NCBI GenBank assembly: GCA_050261495.1
Contig: JBLNDI010000104.1
Location: 1-6,367, forward strand
Length of the DNA: 6,367 bases
Reading direction: 5' to 3'
Origin: JBMNKL01 sp050261495
Lineage (GTDB): Bacteria; Bacillota; Clostridia; Acetivibrionales; DTU013
Positions 6,273 through 6,367 of this stretch are shown here, piece by piece. Numbering within the stretch: position 1 is the first letter of the stretch; each line of letters opens with the position of its first letter. Under the pieces are notes generated by a model. It was not told the origin of the DNA. It searched no databases and saw only the letters and a program-made list of their open reading frames with translations. The position numbers and the translations under genes are program-made.

Positions 6273-6279
6273 CTATCAA

Positions 6280-6300
6280 TTATCGTGAGAAAATGTCACC
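6280..6300 (+). repeat. Direct repeat copy 2 at the IS end
   Basis: This is the second 21-bp copy, with TTATCGTG and TGTCACC ends conserved and the centre changed at three positions relative to 6252-6272. It lies 18 bp upstream of the transposase ATG, so transposase binding here could also repress its own gene (inference). Confidence 0.8.
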
Positions 6301-6318
6301 ATGGATAGGAGAATTACA

Positions 6319-6367
6319 ATGTCACAAAAAAAATTAAAGCATGCACACATTTTGGATAGGCTTGTGA
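6319..6367 (+). CDS. Probable ISNCY-type transposase, N-terminal 16 codons only
   Basis: The visible sequence is MSQKKLKHAHILDRLV, cut by the right edge. It resembles the beginning of ISNCY-family transposases, in which a short basic lead (MSQKEL-type) runs into a helix-turn-helix that recognises the element ends; the catalytic part would follow outside the window. The ATG is 7 nt after AGGAG (6307-6311), a good ribosome site. The upstream direct repeats support an IS context. Sixteen residues cannot prove the family; another HTH DNA-binding protein is possible. Confidence 0.6.
   Translation, partial: MSQKKLKHAHILDRLV

Larger units (their letters stand above)
6247..6367 (+). mobile_element. 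Left end of an insertion sequence, probably ISNCY-type, continuing past the window
   Basis: The right edge holds two near-identical 21-bp direct repeats followed by the start of a probable transposase gene, the usual layout of an IS end with subterminal transposase-binding repeats. The outer boundary is not certain; a TGT at 6247-6249 or 6249-6251 is the likeliest terminus. The other end is outside the window, so the terminal inverted repeat and target duplication cannot be checked. The preceding bases (6008-6246) are the operon's regulatory region. Confidence 0.6.

Overview
The window looks like part of a chromosome from a low- to mid-GC Firmicute, most likely a clostridial-type organism. 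The evidence is strong GGAGG-type ribosome sites, AT-rich intergenic DNA, a typical Gram-positive lipoprotein signal, and a consensus sigma-A promoter. Genus cannot be settled from the sequence.

Almost everything is one minus-strand operon read from right to left. A consensus promoter (about 6199-6228) is followed by a perfect 9-bp dyad (6159-6185) and an unannotated 35-codon leader ORF (6037-6144) that ends with tandem Cys codons. Then come an M20/AbgB-type amidohydrolase (4682-6007), an L-2-amino-thiazoline-4-carboxylate (ATC) hydrolase family protein (4153-4689), a SsuC/TauC-type permease (3396-4184), a NitT/TauT-type substrate-binding lipoprotein (2224-3357), the matching ATPase (1400-2182), a nitroreductase-fold protein with a long N-terminal extension (545-1381), and a short-chain dehydrogenase cut by the left edge (1-515). 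Spacings run from a 32-nt overlap to a 41-nt gap and no intrinsic terminator is visible between genes, so co-transcription is likely.

The gene set reads as an import-and-degrade module. The ABC transporter would bring in a small organic, probably sulfur-containing, compound. The ATC-hydrolase-like protein and the M20 amidohydrolase would open or deacylate it, possibly releasing cysteine, and the two redox enzymes could act on the substrate or products. The substrate is not shown by the sequence.

The most interesting part is the leader. The leader ORF has its own ribosome site and encodes Cys-Cys near its end. Eight nucleotides inside it (6076-6083) are perfectly complementary to the ribosome-binding region of the first structural gene (6012-6019). 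This suggests translational attenuation: a ribosome slowed at the Cys codons would uncover the downstream ribosome site when Cys-tRNA is scarce. That fits an operon that salvages cysteine or sulfur.

At the right edge, on the plus strand, lies the left end of an insertion sequence. It has two 21-bp near-identical direct repeats and the first 16 codons of a probable ISNCY-type transposase. The IS boundary lies only about 20 bp upstream of the operon promoter.
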